DNA of 64,000 nucleotides from Sabellastarte sp. h YS-2021 (lineage: Eukaryota > Annelida > Polychaeta > Sabellida > Sabellidae): positions 50,194,332-50,258,331 of the forward strand of contig OZ024938.1 of the NCBI GenBank assembly GCA_964017235.1, read 5' to 3'. Positions within the stretch are counted from its first letter, which is position 1. The number at the start of each line of letters is the position of its first letter. A program made the translations under genes and the position numbers. The notes below the pieces were generated by a model that saw nothing but the letters and a program-made list of their open reading frames with translations, was not told the origin of the DNA and made no database searches. Positions 1 to 12,568 of this stretch are shown piece after piece.

Positions 1-2223
1 GGTATTTTCTTCGGTTTCCTAACCAAGGTTTTGGTTCTAACTGACACTGTGACATTTTTTTCGTACTGGTAGTAGCAGGTGTCTTATTATTTGATGGCAT
101 CCTTACTTTATCCACAATACACGCATAAACATCAATGAAGTGCAACAAATTGTTTGAAAAATATCTCAACAATAAAAATTAAAAACCCTGACTCGAGATA
201 AAAATATTGTAAATTTTATCTGTACACTCTGGCTTCAAAATTGACCACACACCACACAAAGATGGACCACTGAGGCATTACTTGGATCTGACTGGTTAGG
301 TTTTAAAATATGCATAATTACCATTGATAGCCCCCAGTTTAAAACCCCCTTCTCAAGGTAGCCAGCCCTAGCAGGCTCCTACAAAGCCAAGCTAGCCACA
401 GTCCTTGAACGTTGTAGTTATATTTAATATCAAACTCTAAGTAATACTCTACAATCATCCTAGTAATGTTTTTAGAAAGTCATTTACTACAAATACATAC
501 AACAGCTAGTTTACCAACGTTATTCATATCGTGGAGTAAGACGTTTATCAACTACCTTGTAGGAAATGATATATAATCCAAGCTATTTATATGTAATACA
601 TTTAAAATGATAATGTCATCAATGCATTTCTTGTCTATGTCCAAGCTTAGAAACCAAATTGCGCATTTACTCAATAAATAAGCATCATAAATATACTTGC
701 TACTGATATTTAATAAATACCATACTTTTGAAGAAAAAAGATCAAAGTATGACTGCTAAATACTTCACATATACAATTGAAGTAAGTGAAAATGCAGTGC
801 TGTAAGTGTTGTAACAGAGCAGAAAATGTAATACGAAAATGCAAAATAATTGAGAAAAACTATCCAAATAAATAAAAATAATTATGAAACAACACACTGA
901 CATAAGGAACATCTCCACATAGGAAAGCTGAATGCACACAACCATGACCAAGTACTGGAGCATAGAAACTAAATAACATACGATTGTGTCTCTAATCTAA
1001 AAATCCACAAAGAAGATAGGCAGCCTGATCCCAACCAAGGTGAGCTGCAAAGGCAGGAGCGTAAAACCTGTCAGGACACCAGAATCCAGAGATTATGGAT
1101 CAGAAACTTACTAAAAATACATTGTTTAGTGGGCAGGGCAAACAACAGTGGTGGGTAAAATAAAATTCTAATTTTTATGGTACCCGTTCCAAGCCTTGAA
1201 TGCAAATAGAAGAGTGGCTTGAGTTTTTTAACCTCCTGTTAAGCAGGAGCCAATGAAACAAAGTTTTTCAAACAGCATGGAGAACATAATAAAGTAAGAT
1301 TCTAAATTATTAAGCCACCCCCCCCCCCCCCCCCCCCAAGAAAAAAAGAGGAATGAATCATCGGGTGACTGACCTGACTGCACGTAAATATTTTGGTACA
1401 TATGTACCCCACAAAGCCAGTACAGAACGGGTAATCTCTTATTGTAACCTGTAAACTAAATGTACAATCAAGGGCATCTGTATAGGTAATTTTCAACACT
1501 GCTTAATCTCAATGTTGATAAAACTATACAAGGGCATTCAAATGTTAAATCAATAGGTGTTGGTTTTAATTTCATTGTAATGATTGTCAAGTTATATTAC
1601 ACAGATCACACAGCCCATGAAGAATTGACATGTCAACTCACATAAACTGAGTTTTTGTAGGATAGAATCAACAGTACTTTTCTAGAGGGATACAATATTT
1701 GTGTGGTATTTCAAAAGATTATTTATTTTACAGTTGTCAGTAAGGTCACTGACCAGCTTTGTGTCATCACAAGGTACCTAACACTTTATTAGTCGAATCT
1801 TGGATTCGAGTTATGTACTGGGTTCTTTAGCTTTTAGAGGATAAAATGGAGTTTTTTAAATAACATATTTTCTTTAATGTGCAGTTTATGAAATAAATAC
1901 ACTGTCTAGCCTTTGTCTAGCTTCTTGCAAAGTACCAGGATGTAGAAAATCTTTTGTCTTTTTCTTCTGGTGCTCAGTGGAGTAATTTTCCCCAATATAA
2001 AAGTGGCCTTTGTCATGAATACAAAGTCAGAAAATTAATTGAAAATAGTTTACATGCGAATGGTATCAATGTGTATGTGTGACACATGTACTCTTAATTG
2101 GTATTTCGTTAGTTTTACAAGTGACATATAGTACATAACGTGAACTTTTTCATACTTGTTGTGTGTTTAAAATTTGCATTTTAGGGAATGTCTTTTGTTC
2201 TTGACAGCCTGTATCTGTCTCCT
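1..2223. other. Non-coding AT-rich stretch
   Basis: No reading frame here has a recognisable domain, and I see no convincing exon pair. Apart from the C homopolymer at 1318-1337 and ordinary AT-rich sequence, nothing is assigned. It could be intergenic or intronic to a gene outside the window. Confidence 0.5.
1318..1337. repeat. Poly-C homopolymer (20 C)
   Basis: An uninterrupted run of 20 cytosines followed by an A-rich stretch. On the other strand it is a G20 run. Length-variable by nature and prone to sequencing error. Confidence 0.9.
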
Positions 2224-2940
2224 GGGGCCGGTTTCATGAAAGGACTTAAGTCTGGTCTCAGGCTCAAATCTGAGACTTTGGGCTCAAATGTTGTAAATAT
2301 TTTGCTGAGTCTGTGGACTCAGACTCAAAGCATTTCACAAACAGGCTCAACTTGAGATTTGGCTCAGTCATGGGCTCAATTTTGAGCCCACCAAGGAGGT
2401 GTCTCAAATTTTGAGTCCAAAGTTTGTCATCCAAATACTTGTGTATAAAGCAATATAATTTGCATGAAAATGAATTTGTTGAATCTTGAAATATTATATT
2501 TTTATTTTGCTTACTAATTACATCTACATATTCAATATTCATAATAAGAAAAGTCAAGTGAATTGACACGCTTTTTTGATCGTTGTCAAGTGAATAGTTA
2601 CAAGAGGGGACTCAAAGCTTGACTCGGTCTCAGTTGAGTCTCAAACAATTGGCTTGTTACCAATGATATTATATCTTTTTTTTTCATGTGTTATCAGCGT
2701 TAATGCAATTTAAATCGATATTGACCATGAAATAAATGCACTTGCATAAAAAACAAACCAAGGAAGTGTCTTAAATGAAATTTAAAAGTTGAGAATATGA
2801 CTTGAGACCAGTCTCAGCTGATCCACCTTTTGTGAAATCCATTTGAGCTAAAAACTCAGCCGAGACAAAAGTCTCAGATTTGAGACCCAGACTCAGCCCA
2901 AAACTGGTCTCAAACTGAGACTTTTTATGAAACCGGCCCC
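2224..2940. mobile_element. Foldback element, GGGGCCGGTTTCA ends
   Basis: The left end reads GGGGCCGGTTTCATGAAA and the right end is its inverted counterpart (TATGAAACCGGCCCC). The interior repeats short words such as GTCTCA, CTCAAA, TTGAGAC and GAGCC in both orientations, so the ~717-bp unit can fold on itself. There is no coding capacity. The same ends recur at 44106-46033. It is probably a non-autonomous DNA element; superfamily not assigned. Confidence 0.75.
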
Positions 2941-3438
2941 TGGTAAAAATATTCCAAAGGGAACACCAGTGTCTGTACTTAATGGTGTGTGCAATATTCA
3001 GGGTCATATTTGGACATATGTACTGTTGTGTGCAGTGGTGTAGCCACATCAGAGATGTGTATAAACCATGTAAGCCTATTTAAAAATAATGTAGAACACC
3101 AATATTGAGGATCTCTGGTCCTTGCACTTGAAAGTCATGGGGTGTGTTATGTATAAAGTTATACATATATACAGAATTAGTTTAAATTGTTTCTAGTTGT
3201 TATAGATCACACCTTGTCCTTTAAACTTGTAATTGATGAAATACCATAATTCATTCAATTGACACCCAGGGAAATTCATTTAATTACAGGGAGGCCCCAG
3301 ATAACATTCTACCATCTGCAAAACACTAGAGAATAGTCATAAAACATTAACATGATGTTTTTACTTTGGATGAATACTAAAGTAACAGTGACTTCAGTAG
3401 GCAACATATTTTCTATGATTAGATTTTGTTTAATATCA

Positions 3439-3673
3439 GGGGCCATGGTGGCAGAGTGGTAACACTCTCGCCTCCCACCTCTGAGGCCGGGGTTCGATTC
3501 CGGCACGGCCTCAAGTGGGAAAGCTGGTAGTTGCTTGCCGTTGGTCGGCAGTTTACAGTACAGAACCCTAACGAACTGTATGTACTGGTTTCCTCTGCCC
3601 TTCCAACTACCTGTCATGATATGACCTGTACAGTGTTGAAAGCGATGTAAAACCCCAAATAAATAAATAAAAC
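3439..3673 (+). mobile_element. tRNA-derived SINE, family A
   Basis: The head is tRNA-like, with an A-box-like stretch (TGGCAGAGTGG) and a B-box (GGTTCGATTCC). A conserved body follows (CAGTTTACAGTACAGAACC and TGACCTGTACAGTGTTGAAAGCG), with an AAATAAATAAATAAAA tail. Other copies in the window are at 4409, 27408, 27958, 36279, 41191, 57633, 60297 and 62161. Confidence 0.88.
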
Positions 3674-4101
3674 AATCTGTTGTATCATGTTATCAATTCA
3701 GTGTACCAATACATCTAGCCTTGCCCATTGGCTCTACCAGTGCCTCTGGCTCAATACATGAAACACTGTAAATCTGTACAAATACTATGCTGGCTGTTAA
3801 ATGAAACATAAAAACTTGGTATTTGATCTTGGACCTTAGCTAATGGGCTCTCATTAGAACTAAGTAGAATGTAATGTAAAAAGTAATGCTGATTCCCTTT
3901 GAAAATTAATCATGTTTTCTACTGACCAGTTTGTTTCTTTCAGTCACACTTAGTTCCAGTAATCAACTCGCTCTTTGAATATCATGGATACTTGCTGTTA
4001 GAAAAATAGAAAAAAATACATAAAATATAAAATGTAAAAAAATATCTCAGAGCCTAGAACAAGATTACCCAAAACCAAAAGGTGTACAATACTGTACATA
4101 C

Positions 4102-4815
4102 ATGTTCCTTTGTGTTAATCATTGGCATAGTGAAGAACAGTCATATTTGGATCTGTTGTTTGGGAAATGTATACTACGTATTTCATCCTTCCGACATAAT
4201 GGTGGCAAGCTCAATGGAATGCGTTGCCTTGGTAACAATCTATTTCAAATAAACCCTACTGTTGGAGATTTTTATGTTTGGACAAGTTTATCTCGTAGGG
4301 AGGAAATAGTTATAGCTCGAGCCTGTATAGGACACACCATTTCACACACAGCTATCTGTTGAAAGGTGAAGATATGCCCTGGTGCATTCCATGTCATTGT
4401 CCTGATACTTATTTATTTTATTTATTTATTTGGGGTTTTACGTCGCTTTCAACACTGTACAGGTCATATCATGACGGGTAGTTGGAAGGGCAGAGGAAAC
4501 CAGTGCATACAGTTCGTTAGGGTTCTGTACTGTAAACTGCCGACCAACGGCAAGCAACTACCAGCTTTCCCACTTGAGGCCGTGCCGGGAATCGAACCCT
4601 GGCCTCAGAGGTGGGAGGCGAAAGTGTTACCACTCTGCCACCGTGGCCCCTTTGTCCTGATACAGTCAAGCATATATTATTAGACTGTATCGACCTACGT
4701 GACACTAGAATAAAATATTATAGGGATATAAATACGATGGAAAAGTTATTTAATGAAAATGTTTATAATGTTATAAATTATTTAAAAGAATGTGGCCTGT
4801 TTAAAAAGTTTTAAT
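4102..4815 (+). pseudogene. LINE 3' end fragment split by a SINE
   Basis: The frame at 4102-4362 ends in a segment containing SRREEIVIARACIGHT, typical of the region after RT/RNase H in I/Nimb-like LINEs. The Cys/His-containing end continues after 4664 (CPDTVKHILLDC) and stops near 4814. The two parts are separated by the SINE at 4409-4651. The frame has decayed between them (stop after the IGHT segment), so this is a dead fragment. Clade is inferred. Confidence 0.6.
4409..4651 (-). mobile_element. tRNA-derived SINE family A with exact target-site duplication
   Basis: Full-length family A copy in reverse orientation: T/A-rich tail at the left, tRNA-like head at the right. It is flanked by a perfect 12-bp duplication TTGTCCTGATAC (4397-4408 and 4652-4663). 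Removing the SINE and one repeat rejoins the LINE fragment, so this insertion is younger than the LINE. Confidence 0.92.
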
Positions 4816-5103
4816 TATATTATTTTGTGTTTTGTCCTTCATGTTAATTTATTCTGTAAAATCTAGTTTTGGTACACATTAGTGTTTTTGCACTAAAAAT
4901 TTTAAATATCTATCATATCCGACATAATGGGTTCATATTAAAATTTTCTTTGTTAGTGAGCTTAAACACCCCTTGTTCCACACTGACCACCCATGCTACG
5001 CTTGATGCTTACTTCAAGCTCCACCCACATGCCTGTTAAATGATTTCATTGGTAATTCACATATAGGTCAGTGTACTACCATGGGTAGTAATAGTTACAA
5101 TGT

Positions 5104-5838
5104 AAAAACTCTAATAAGGTACTATGGCATAGGGAACTGTTACACACAAGCATGCAAGTAACCAAACACAGCCACACAGATACTCTATAGTTACCAAACG
5201 AAAGCATAATGCAACCATAACACAAAGATACTATCTATTTACCCATTGAATTCTTTAGGTAATATGTCATTATATTGTCTTTAAGCATTGATTAGTTTGC
5301 TATTTTACGAATGCTTCGATTTACAGACCCCTGAACCAGTGAGTATGTATCCTGGTTTTGTTTACAACTTGGTTAGATTTTAAACTACTGCTTACCAGGC
5401 AATTGTAGTCCGTACAACGATTATGAAAACATATTTTATAACTTTCATTTGTTATTTAAAGACCAAATTTCAAATAACAGTGAGAATGTACTGCATTCCC
5501 TACATCCACCCAACACAATCGCAACAGCCGAGATTGGGATTATTATATTTATTCAACTAAAATTCATTATTATTAAGTTGATAACTGCAAATTATCATAA
5601 TAATATCACATATATTGTCTTTATAGTTAAAATCACAAGCCAGGGGCCTGTAAAACAAAGCATTCGTAAAATTGCAAATTAACCAATACTTAATGACTAC
5701 TGTTTTTTATGACATATTAACTAAAGAATTCAGTTGCTTTCATTAGTTAACTATAAAGTGTCTGTGTGGCTGTGTTTGGTTCTTATATGCTTGTGTGTAA
5801 CAGTGTCCTATGCCATAGTAAATGAGGATACCTACCGT
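5104..5838. repeat. Long imperfect inverted repeat
   Basis: The arm at ~5104-5337 (from GGTACTATGGCATAGGGAAC to TTACAGACCCCTG) pairs with the arm at ~5641-5838 (CAGGGGCCTGTAAA to TATGCCATAGTAAATGAGG). Shared segments include TGTTACACACAAGCAT and ATTTTACGAATGCTT. The CAGGGG-type ends face inward, around a ~300-bp centre. No coding capacity. A related end is present at 14378-14533. Confidence 0.7.
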
Positions 5839-5843
5839 TAATT

Positions 5844-8500
5844 GTATCCCCGGACGAAAGTCGGGGATACTTAGGATTCAGTACGGTCACGCCGCCGCCG
5901 CCGCAGAGATTTCCTTTTGGACGCGATAACTTAAAAAATATTTTAGTTAGAACTTTCAAATTTGGTATGTGGGTATATATGGGCAATGCCACGAACGCTA
6001 TTGTTTTGTGACCTTGACCTTCAATCTCAAGGTCACTGGTGGCCACTTAAAGGTCAGATTTTGGCCATTTTTGCACATTTTGGCCCAGTTCTCCAAGACA
6101 GAAAGTTACATCATCCTATGGCTGGTATATATAATACATATATATGTCCTCTATAAGCATGCAGAAATTTGACCTTGAAGCTCTTCATTGAAGGTCATCC
6201 ACTGACCGCCAAAGTACTTGACCGAGGGGCATTTTTGGCCTTTTTGGAGATATTTTCACACTTAACGCTGACTATATTGCATGGAAACTATTGAAAATGG
6301 CTTTGGAGGTTGAGTACATGATGGACTTCTACCATCCAGGTTTACTGGTTACAGATCTTCATTTAAGGTCATCCACTGACCGCCAAAGTACCTGACCAAG
6401 GGTCATTTTTGACATATTTGGAGATATTTTCACACTTAATGCTGACTACGTCCTTATTGGGACGAGGAACAAGTGATTAGATTTTGGGAGTGATCCGGAT
6501 CACTGTCTGGATCATCTGGATCCAGACTGCCAGATGTGTTTGTGTACAATATAGCTCAAAAACTTATGAACGGATTTTGATGAAATTTTCAGGATATGTC
6601 TGAAAAGGTAAAAAGATGAAATGGTTGAATTTTAGAAGTGATCCGGATCACTATATGGATCTTCTGGATCCATGAAATGTAATTTTTAAAGACAGATACC
6701 TCAAAAAGTTATGGATGGATTGTGATGACATTTTCAGCAAATGGCCTAAATGGTGCGAGGAACAAGTGATTAGATTTGGGGAGTGATCTGGATCATCTGG
6801 ATCCAGGTTGCAGATGTGTTTGTGTACATTGTAGCTAAAAAACTTATGGACGGATTTTGATGAAATTTTCAGGATATGTCTGAAAAGGTAAAAGGATAAA
6901 ATGGCTGAATTTTGGGAGTGATCCGGATCACTATATGGATCTTCTGGATCCATGAAATGTAATAAGACAGATACCTCAAAAAGTTATGGATGGATTGTGA
7001 TGACATTTTCAGCAAATGACCTAAATGGTGCGAGGAACAAGTGATTAGATTTGGGGAGTGATCTGGATCACTGTCTGGATCATCTGGATCCAGGTTGCCA
7101 GATGTGTTTGTGTACATTGTAGCAAAAAAACTTATGGACGGATTTTGATGAAATTTTCAGGATATGTCTGAAAAGGTAAAAGGATGAAATGGCTGAATTT
7201 TGGAAGTGATCCGGATCACTATATGGATCTTCTGGATCCATGAAATGTAATAAGACAGATACCTCAAAAAGTTATGGATGGATTGTGATGACATTTTCAG
7301 CAAATGACCTAAATGGTGCGAGGTACAAGTGATTAAATTTGGGGAGTGATCTGGATCACTGTCTGGATCATCTGGATCCAGGTTGCCAGATGTGTTTGTG
7401 TACATTGTAGCAAAAAAACTTATGGACGGATTTTGATGAAATTTTCAGGATATGTCTGAAAAGGTAAAAGGATGAAATAACTGAATTTTGGAAGTGATCC
7501 GGATCACTGTATGGATCTTCTGGATCCGTGAAATGTAATAAGACATACCTCAAAAAGTTATGGATGGATTGTGATGACATTTTCAGCAAATGACCTAAAT
7601 GGTACAAGGAACAAGTGATTATACTTTTGGAATGATCTGGATCACCGTCTGGATCATCTGGATCGAGCCTGCAACATGATTTTTGATGATATTTTTAGGC
7701 TATGTTACAAATAGTAAAAGGAAGAAGTGGTAAAAGGATGAAATGATTGAATTTTGGAAGTGATCCGGATCACTATGTGGATCTTCTGGATCCATGAAAT
7801 GTAATTTTTTAAGACAGATACCTCAAAAAGTTATGGATGGATTGTTTCAGCAAATGGCCTAAATGGTACAAGGAACAAGTGATTACATTTTTGGAGTGAT
7901 CTGGATCATGTGGATCCAGGCTTGCACATAATATTGGAATGGATTTTACTATTTTCAGGATATGTTACAAATGGTAAAAGGAAGAAGTGGTAAAAGGAAG
8001 AAATGGTTCAATTTTGCGAGTGATCTGGACCACTATCTGGATCTTCTGGATCCGTGAATGTAATTTTTAAAGACAAATAGCTCAGAAAGTCATGAATGGA
8101 TTTTTATGAAATTTTCAGGAAATGTCTTAAATGGGACAAAGAACAAGTGATTAGATTTTGGGAGTAATCTGGATCACTGTCTGGATCATGTGGATCCAGG
8201 CTGCCAGATGTGTCTGTGTACAAGATAACTCAAAAACTTATGGATGGATTTCGATGAAATTTTTAGAATATGTCTGAAAAGGTAAAAGGATGAAATGATT
8301 GAGTTTTGGAAGCGATCCGGATCACTATATGGATCTTCTGGATCCATGAAATGTAATTTTTAAAGACAGATATAAGTGAAACAACTAGTGATTAGCTTTT
8401 GGAAGTAATCTGGTACTATGGAGAATCCTGACCTGGTGCTCCAGGAAACAGGCTCAAGCCCGACACATTCACGCCTTAACTATGTCCCGTCCGGGGATAC
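5844..8500. mobile_element. Element with hairpin terminus and internal tandem array
   Basis: It starts with GTATCCCCGGACG, which forms a hairpin with GTCGGGGATAC at 5860-5870. It ends at 8488-8500 with the exact inverted copy CGTCCGGGGATAC. Inside are a CCG microsatellite (~5891), CCTTGACCTTCAA-type repeats, then the ~144-bp tandem array at 6480-8380. No ORF has a recognisable domain. Most likely a non-autonomous DNA element that captured or amplified a satellite-like core. Confidence 0.65.
6480..8380. repeat. Tandem array, ~144-bp unit in 288-bp higher order
   Basis: About 13 units share an AGTGATCCGGATCACT-like palindrome followed by a CTGGATCC-type palindrome. Two unit types alternate, one with TGTCTGG and one with TATATGG after the palindrome, giving a 288-bp period (for example 7042 to 7330). 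Units are ordered but diverged; later ones (7600-8300) carry indels. Short open frames through the array are repeat artefacts. Confidence 0.85.
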
Positions 8501-8859
8501 ACTGCATCGAGACGCAATCTCTAGTTTCTTTACCTAATAACCCTTTTCTAAAATTTAAAGGGAAAACTACACATTTTCATTTTGTGCTTGTAGTTTGATG
8601 AATTGATAATGAGTAGAATACAGTTTTTACAAATTTTAGTTGTAAATGAAAAACTGAGAAAACTACAGTTTGCCCTTTGAATCTGTCAACATTGAAAAAC
8701 AGTAAGACAGTAAATTGATAAAAAAAAGCCAAATGGTTTAGATTTTTCAATGGTACCAACTGTTAAGTTTAGAAATCTGTATGTTTGGAGGGACAGATTT
8801 AACAATTTCGCTAGGTTCATACCGTTCACTGCTTTACTCAAACATATACAGAGAAACAC
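8501..8859. other. Non-coding, unassigned
   Basis: AT-rich single-copy-looking sequence between the 5844-8500 element and the tandem duplication. I see no gene. Confidence 0.45.
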
Positions 8860-10707
8860 AAAATGGTAAAGCACTTATTTCCGTTTTACTGTTTTGAAAC
8901 AGTTAGAGGGTTGGACACTCAATTTTATTTTCTAGCAAGTCAATGAGAAATGTGTAAAGCACCGTTTAACAGTTCGTATGCTGTAATAAAGCACCAATGA
9001 ATATCAGGCCATTTACCGTATAATGTAATACCTTTTCACTCTTTTTTTTCTATTTTTGCCCCATTTTGCCTTTTTGGGGAGGGGAACTGGGAGGGGAGGG
9101 GGGCAGACGTGCGGGTGAGACACTTGTGGGTAAAACATCAAAGGCCTATGACGTCACTCATATTAATGATGTCACAACACAGTGTGCTTGATATATTCCA
9201 CAAAGATTTTGTAACAATGAGGTATTTCAGCAATTATGTATAAATTTTTAGTGTATATTTCATCTAGAAATAACTGATGTAAATTGTAAATTGATGTAAA
9301 TTGGGGCTTGTCTTAATAGTTTCCAGTCCACTCCTGTAGAAAATATCCCAACCCCAAGTCAGGTCGGCCTCTAGATCAAGACAAGCCTGGATGTATCACA
9401 TCCTGTCAGGGAGGTGAAACCGACCCAAAAATTTCCTGGCCTTTTTGTGGATTTTTGTCTCTGACCCCCACTTTTGCAACTGACCATAGAATTACAGAGT
9501 CGGTAGTAGGGTCGGCTTCAGTGGAACACCCCCATTAGATATCTGTTTAGACCTATGTCATTTACATAACTGTTTAGACTGAGTAATTTGATTCTATATC
9601 AGTAAGCAAGTCATTTAGCTTAGATATCCATGTACAGCATCATTCGAAAATTTCAAATATCAAGGTCTATTATTAAGTACTTAAATATTTAGAAGTCCTC
9701 ATGTAATTTGCTTGACTTCACAATTTTCAACAATTTTTACACCTGAAAGTGCACTGACTCCATTCAGTCCATTAGGGAAACCCATAAATATTTTTGACAA
9801 TTTTAAATTCAACATGATTGGTTTTACCCTCAGACCCTTCTTCACTTTCATAATTTGCTTTTTGGTTTATATATGCACTCTTTCTATATATATGCTTTTG
9901 CAAGCCTTAGACATCTTGGTATTTTAAACTTACACCCATATCTATTGGGAGGGAGAGAGAGAAAATTAAAAAGCATACATATATGTTTACAGTTTTTTTT
10001 AAATAATTTATTTATTTTATCAATGTGTTGCCAAGGCGCAACGTGGTTCCCATCACCCCTCTTCAAATTGGCCCCAAGATAAATGATCTAGTCAAATTGA
10101 AAAATACTTTGACAGAAATATATTGTAAATAAATGACAAAGATCACAAAAGATATGTGCTAGTGAACTTAGGCCATGGGTTTAACTTAACATGCCATTTA
10201 AAAACACTTTTATGGCACTTAATCTTCATCAAACTGATTGTACTTTCTGATATAAACAAGTGAGTAAAGAACAATGGATGTAAAGGTATTGAATACAGCA
10301 TCCAAATATCGTTGATATTTGTTAATTGCAAGTTGCACTTTACTAAAGATCGCTTAAGAAATTATCACGCCAAAAATGATGTGATAACAAGAGCACTCAC
10401 GGAGTGCAGGCCTTTGCCAAAGCACCTAATAATAAGAAAAATCTGGATTTTTTTTTGTATCCAGTCAGTGATCTAGACCACTCTCAACATTGAATGAGAT
10501 CTATTAGCAACGTTAGGTTATATAATAAAGTGATGCTTACCTGATACATGTGTACCTGATATACTATTCATAAATAAGTATATGTCAGCCAGGGAGTCTG
10601 TCATATGGCAGAGATTAAGTGCTAAAAGTACTCTAATTGCATTACAATTTGTTATTTACTTTATATTGTTGGCAGAGATTTTAGGTGGCCAATTTGGCAA
10701 AGGGCAG
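8860..10707. repeat. Tandem duplication, copy 1 (~1.85 kb)
   Basis: Nearly identical to 10719-12568, offset 1,859-1,860 bp. Differences noticed include CCGACCC/CCAACCC (~9421), AACGTGG/AACATGG (~10040), TTATGGC/TTAAGGC (~10211) and a 1-nt indel near 10438. It contains a G-rich tract at ~9075-9104 with quadruplex potential. No protein domain is recognisable. Confidence 0.93.
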
Positions 10708-10718
10708 AAAAAGGGCAC

Positions 10719-12568
10719 AAAACGGTAAAGCACTTATTTCCGTTTTACTGTTTTGAAACAGTTAGAGGGTTGGACACTCAATTTTATTTTCTAGCAAGTC
10801 AATGAGAAATGTGTAAAGCACCGTTTAACAGTTCGTATGCTGTAATAAAGCACCAATGAATATCAGGCCATTTACCGTATAATGTAATACCTTTTCACTC
10901 TTTTTTTTCTATTTTTGCCCCATTTTGCCTTTTTGGGGAGGGGAACTGGGAGGGGAGGGGGGCAGACGTGCGGGTGAGACACTTGTGGGTAAAACATCAA
11001 AGGCCTATGACGTCACTCATATTAATGATGTCACAACACAGTGTGCTTGATATATTCCACAAAGATTTTGTAACAATGAGGTATTTCAGCAATTATGTAT
11101 AAATTTTTAGTGTATATTTCATCTAGAAATAACTGATGTAAATTGTAAATTGATGTAAATTGGGGCTTGTCTTAATAGTTTCCAGTCCACTCCTGTAGAA
11201 AATATCCCAACCCCAAGTCAGGTCGGCCTCTAGATCAAGACAAGCCTGGATGTATCACATCCTGTCAGGGAGGTGAAACCAACCCAAAAATTTCCTGGCC
11301 TTTTTGTGGATTTTTGTCTCTGACCCCCACTTTTGCAACTGACCATAGAATTACAGAGTCGGTAGTAGGGTCGGCTTCAGTGGAACACCCCCATTAGATA
11401 TCTGTTTAGACCTATGTCATTTACATAACTGTTTAGACTGAGTAATTTGATTCTATATCAGTAAGCAAGTCATTTAGCTTAGATATCCATGTACAGCATC
11501 ATTCGAAAATTTCAAATATCAAGGTCTATTATTAAGTACTTAAATATTTAGAAGTCCTCATGTAATTTGCTTGACTTCACAATTTTCAACAATTTTTACA
11601 CCTGAAAGTGCACTGACTCCATTCAGTCCATTAGGGAAACCCATAAATATTTTTGACAATTTTAAATTCAACATGATTGGTTTTACCCTCAGACCCTTCT
11701 TCACTTTCATAATTTGCTTTTTGGTTTATATATGCACTCTTTCTATATATATGCTTTTGCAAGCCTTAGACATCTTGGTATTTTAAACTTACACCCATAT
11801 CTATTGGGAGGGAGAGAGAGAAAATTAAAAAGCATACATATATGTTTACAGTTTTTTTTAAATAATTTATTTATTTTATCAATGTGTTGCCAAGGCGCAA
11901 CATGGTTCCCATCACCCCTCTTCAAATTGGCCCCAAGATAAATGATCTAGTCAAATTGAAAAATACTTTGACAGAAATATATTGTAAATAAATGACAAAG
12001 ATCACAAAAGATATGTGCTAGTGAACTTAGGCCATGGGTTTAACTTAACATGCCATTTAAAAACACTTTTAAGGCACTTAATCTTCATCAAACTGATTGT
12101 ACTTTCTGATATAAACAAGTGAGTAAAGAACAATGGATGTAAAGGTATTGAATACAGCATCCAAATATCGTTGATATTTGTTAATTGCAAGTTGCACTTT
12201 ACTAAAGATCGCTTAAGAAATTATCACGCCAGAAATGATGTGATAACAAGAGCACTCACGGAGTGCAGGCCTTTGCCAAAGCACCTAATAATAAGAACAA
12301 ATCTGGATTTTTTTTTTGTATCCAGTCAGTGATCTAGACCACTCTCAACATTGAATGAGATCTATTAGCAACGTTAGGTTATATAATAAAGTGATGCTTA
12401 CCTGATACATGTGTACCTGATATACTATTCATAAATAAGTATATGTCAGCCAGGGAGTCTGTCATATGGCAGAGATTAAGTGCTAAAAGTACTCTAATTG
12501 CATTACAATTTGTTATTTACTTTATATTGTTGGCAGAGATTTTAGGTGGCCAATTTGGCAAAGGGCAG
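10719..12568. repeat. Tandem duplication, copy 2 (~1.85 kb)
   Basis: Direct repeat of 8860-10707. The junction is AGGGCAGAAAAAGGGC, while the far end continues as AGGGCAGATGCATCC, so copy 2 leads into unique sequence. Very few differences mean a recent event, gene conversion, or an unmerged haplotype in the assembly. Confidence 0.93.

Noticed and set aside
3439..3520. Functional tRNA gene from A- and B-box-like sequence
   Set aside because: No closing acceptor stem, and the same head is followed by a conserved non-tRNA body and A-rich tail in many copies: a SINE.
6651..7607. Overlapping ~80-100-codon frames with similar products
   Set aside because: They are translations of the 144/288-bp tandem array, not a gene family.
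9712..11941. Paired identical short frames as duplicated genes
   Set aside because: They repeat only because the 1.86-kb block is duplicated; the peptides are low-complexity and without domains.
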